Notes under the pieces: model-generated
Told to the model about the DNA's origin: nothing
Databases searched by the model: none
Seen by the model: only the letters and a program-made list of their open reading frames with translations
Shown here: one piece after another, positions 4,998-5,028 of the stretch
Layout: each line of letters opens with the position of its first letter
Position numbering within the stretch: position 1 is the first letter of the stretch
Position numbers and translations under genes: made by a program
Source: Sneathiella sp.
GTDB lineage: Bacteria > Pseudomonadota > Alphaproteobacteria > Sneathiellales > Sneathiellaceae
DNA length: 5,028 nucleotides
Reading direction: 5' to 3'
Assembly (NCBI GenBank): GCA_002732675.1
Contig: NVRR01000241.1
Coordinates: forward strand, 1-5,028

Positions 4998-5028
4998 ATC
5001 AGGACCTTCTCTGTACCAGCTTTCTGTA

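Larger units (their letters stand above)
4733..5028. other. Upstream region without a confident gene
   Basis: This stretch precedes the operon. It has no ORF that I can assign. The minus strand offers two short overlapping ORFs (entered separately) and the plus strand an ATG at 4956 reading MTTPHKTIQSIFAHIRTF, open for 24 codons to the edge without a good ribosome binding site. No clear promoter hexamer pair was found. The part nearest the operon (about 4733-4775) is AT-rich, as promoter regions often are. Interlocking repeats lie at 4825-4879. Confidence 0.4.

Noticed and set aside
4956..5028. Start of a divergent plus-strand gene (MTTPHKTIQSIF...)
   Set aside because: Only 24 codons are visible, there is no good ribosome binding site and no recognisable regulator helix-turn-helix, so it is not supported as a gene from this window.

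Overview
The window reads as part of a bacterial sugar-uptake operon, probably from an alphaproteobacterium. That assignment is inferred from gene family, operon style and moderate GC, not from any marker gene. All four protein genes lie on the minus strand, so transcription runs from about 4620 towards position 1.

Layout in transcription order: (1) 4618-3578, an RbsC-type ABC permease (346 aa from the preferred start). (2) 3501-2470, a periplasmic sugar-type substrate-binding protein (343 aa) with a signal peptide and a very strong ribosome binding site. (3) 2379-256, a 707-aa protein in which a second RbsC-type permease is joined in one unbroken frame to a six-bladed SMP-30/strictosidine-synthase-like beta-propeller. 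(4) 256 to the window edge, the first 85 residues of a separate SMP-30/gluconolactonase-like protein, whose start overlaps the previous stop (TAATG).

A working model: the binding protein captures a small carbohydrate or lactone-like ligand in the periplasm, the two permeases form the membrane channel, and the fused propeller, predicted to be cytoplasmic, hydrolyses or isomerises the substrate as it enters. The separate propeller may act on the same or the next intermediate. No ABC ATPase is encoded here, although this transporter type needs one, so it should lie beyond position 1 or elsewhere. By eye, the binding protein has lost several polar residues that hold ribose in RbsB and has aromatic residues near those places, so the ligand is probably not a plain pentose or hexose.

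The short intergenic gaps hold small hairpins. The one between genes 2 and 3 (10-bp arms) is a good candidate for an mRNA-stability or differential-expression element. Upstream of gene 1 there is no convincing promoter. There is a well-placed strong ribosome binding site that fits a 13-codon leader ORF better than the permease itself; the leader stop overlaps the permease ATG (ATGA). The last 300 bases (about 4733-5028) contain no clear gene. They hold short repeats and two small minus-strand ORFs of uncertain reality, one with faint resemblance to an integrase N terminus.
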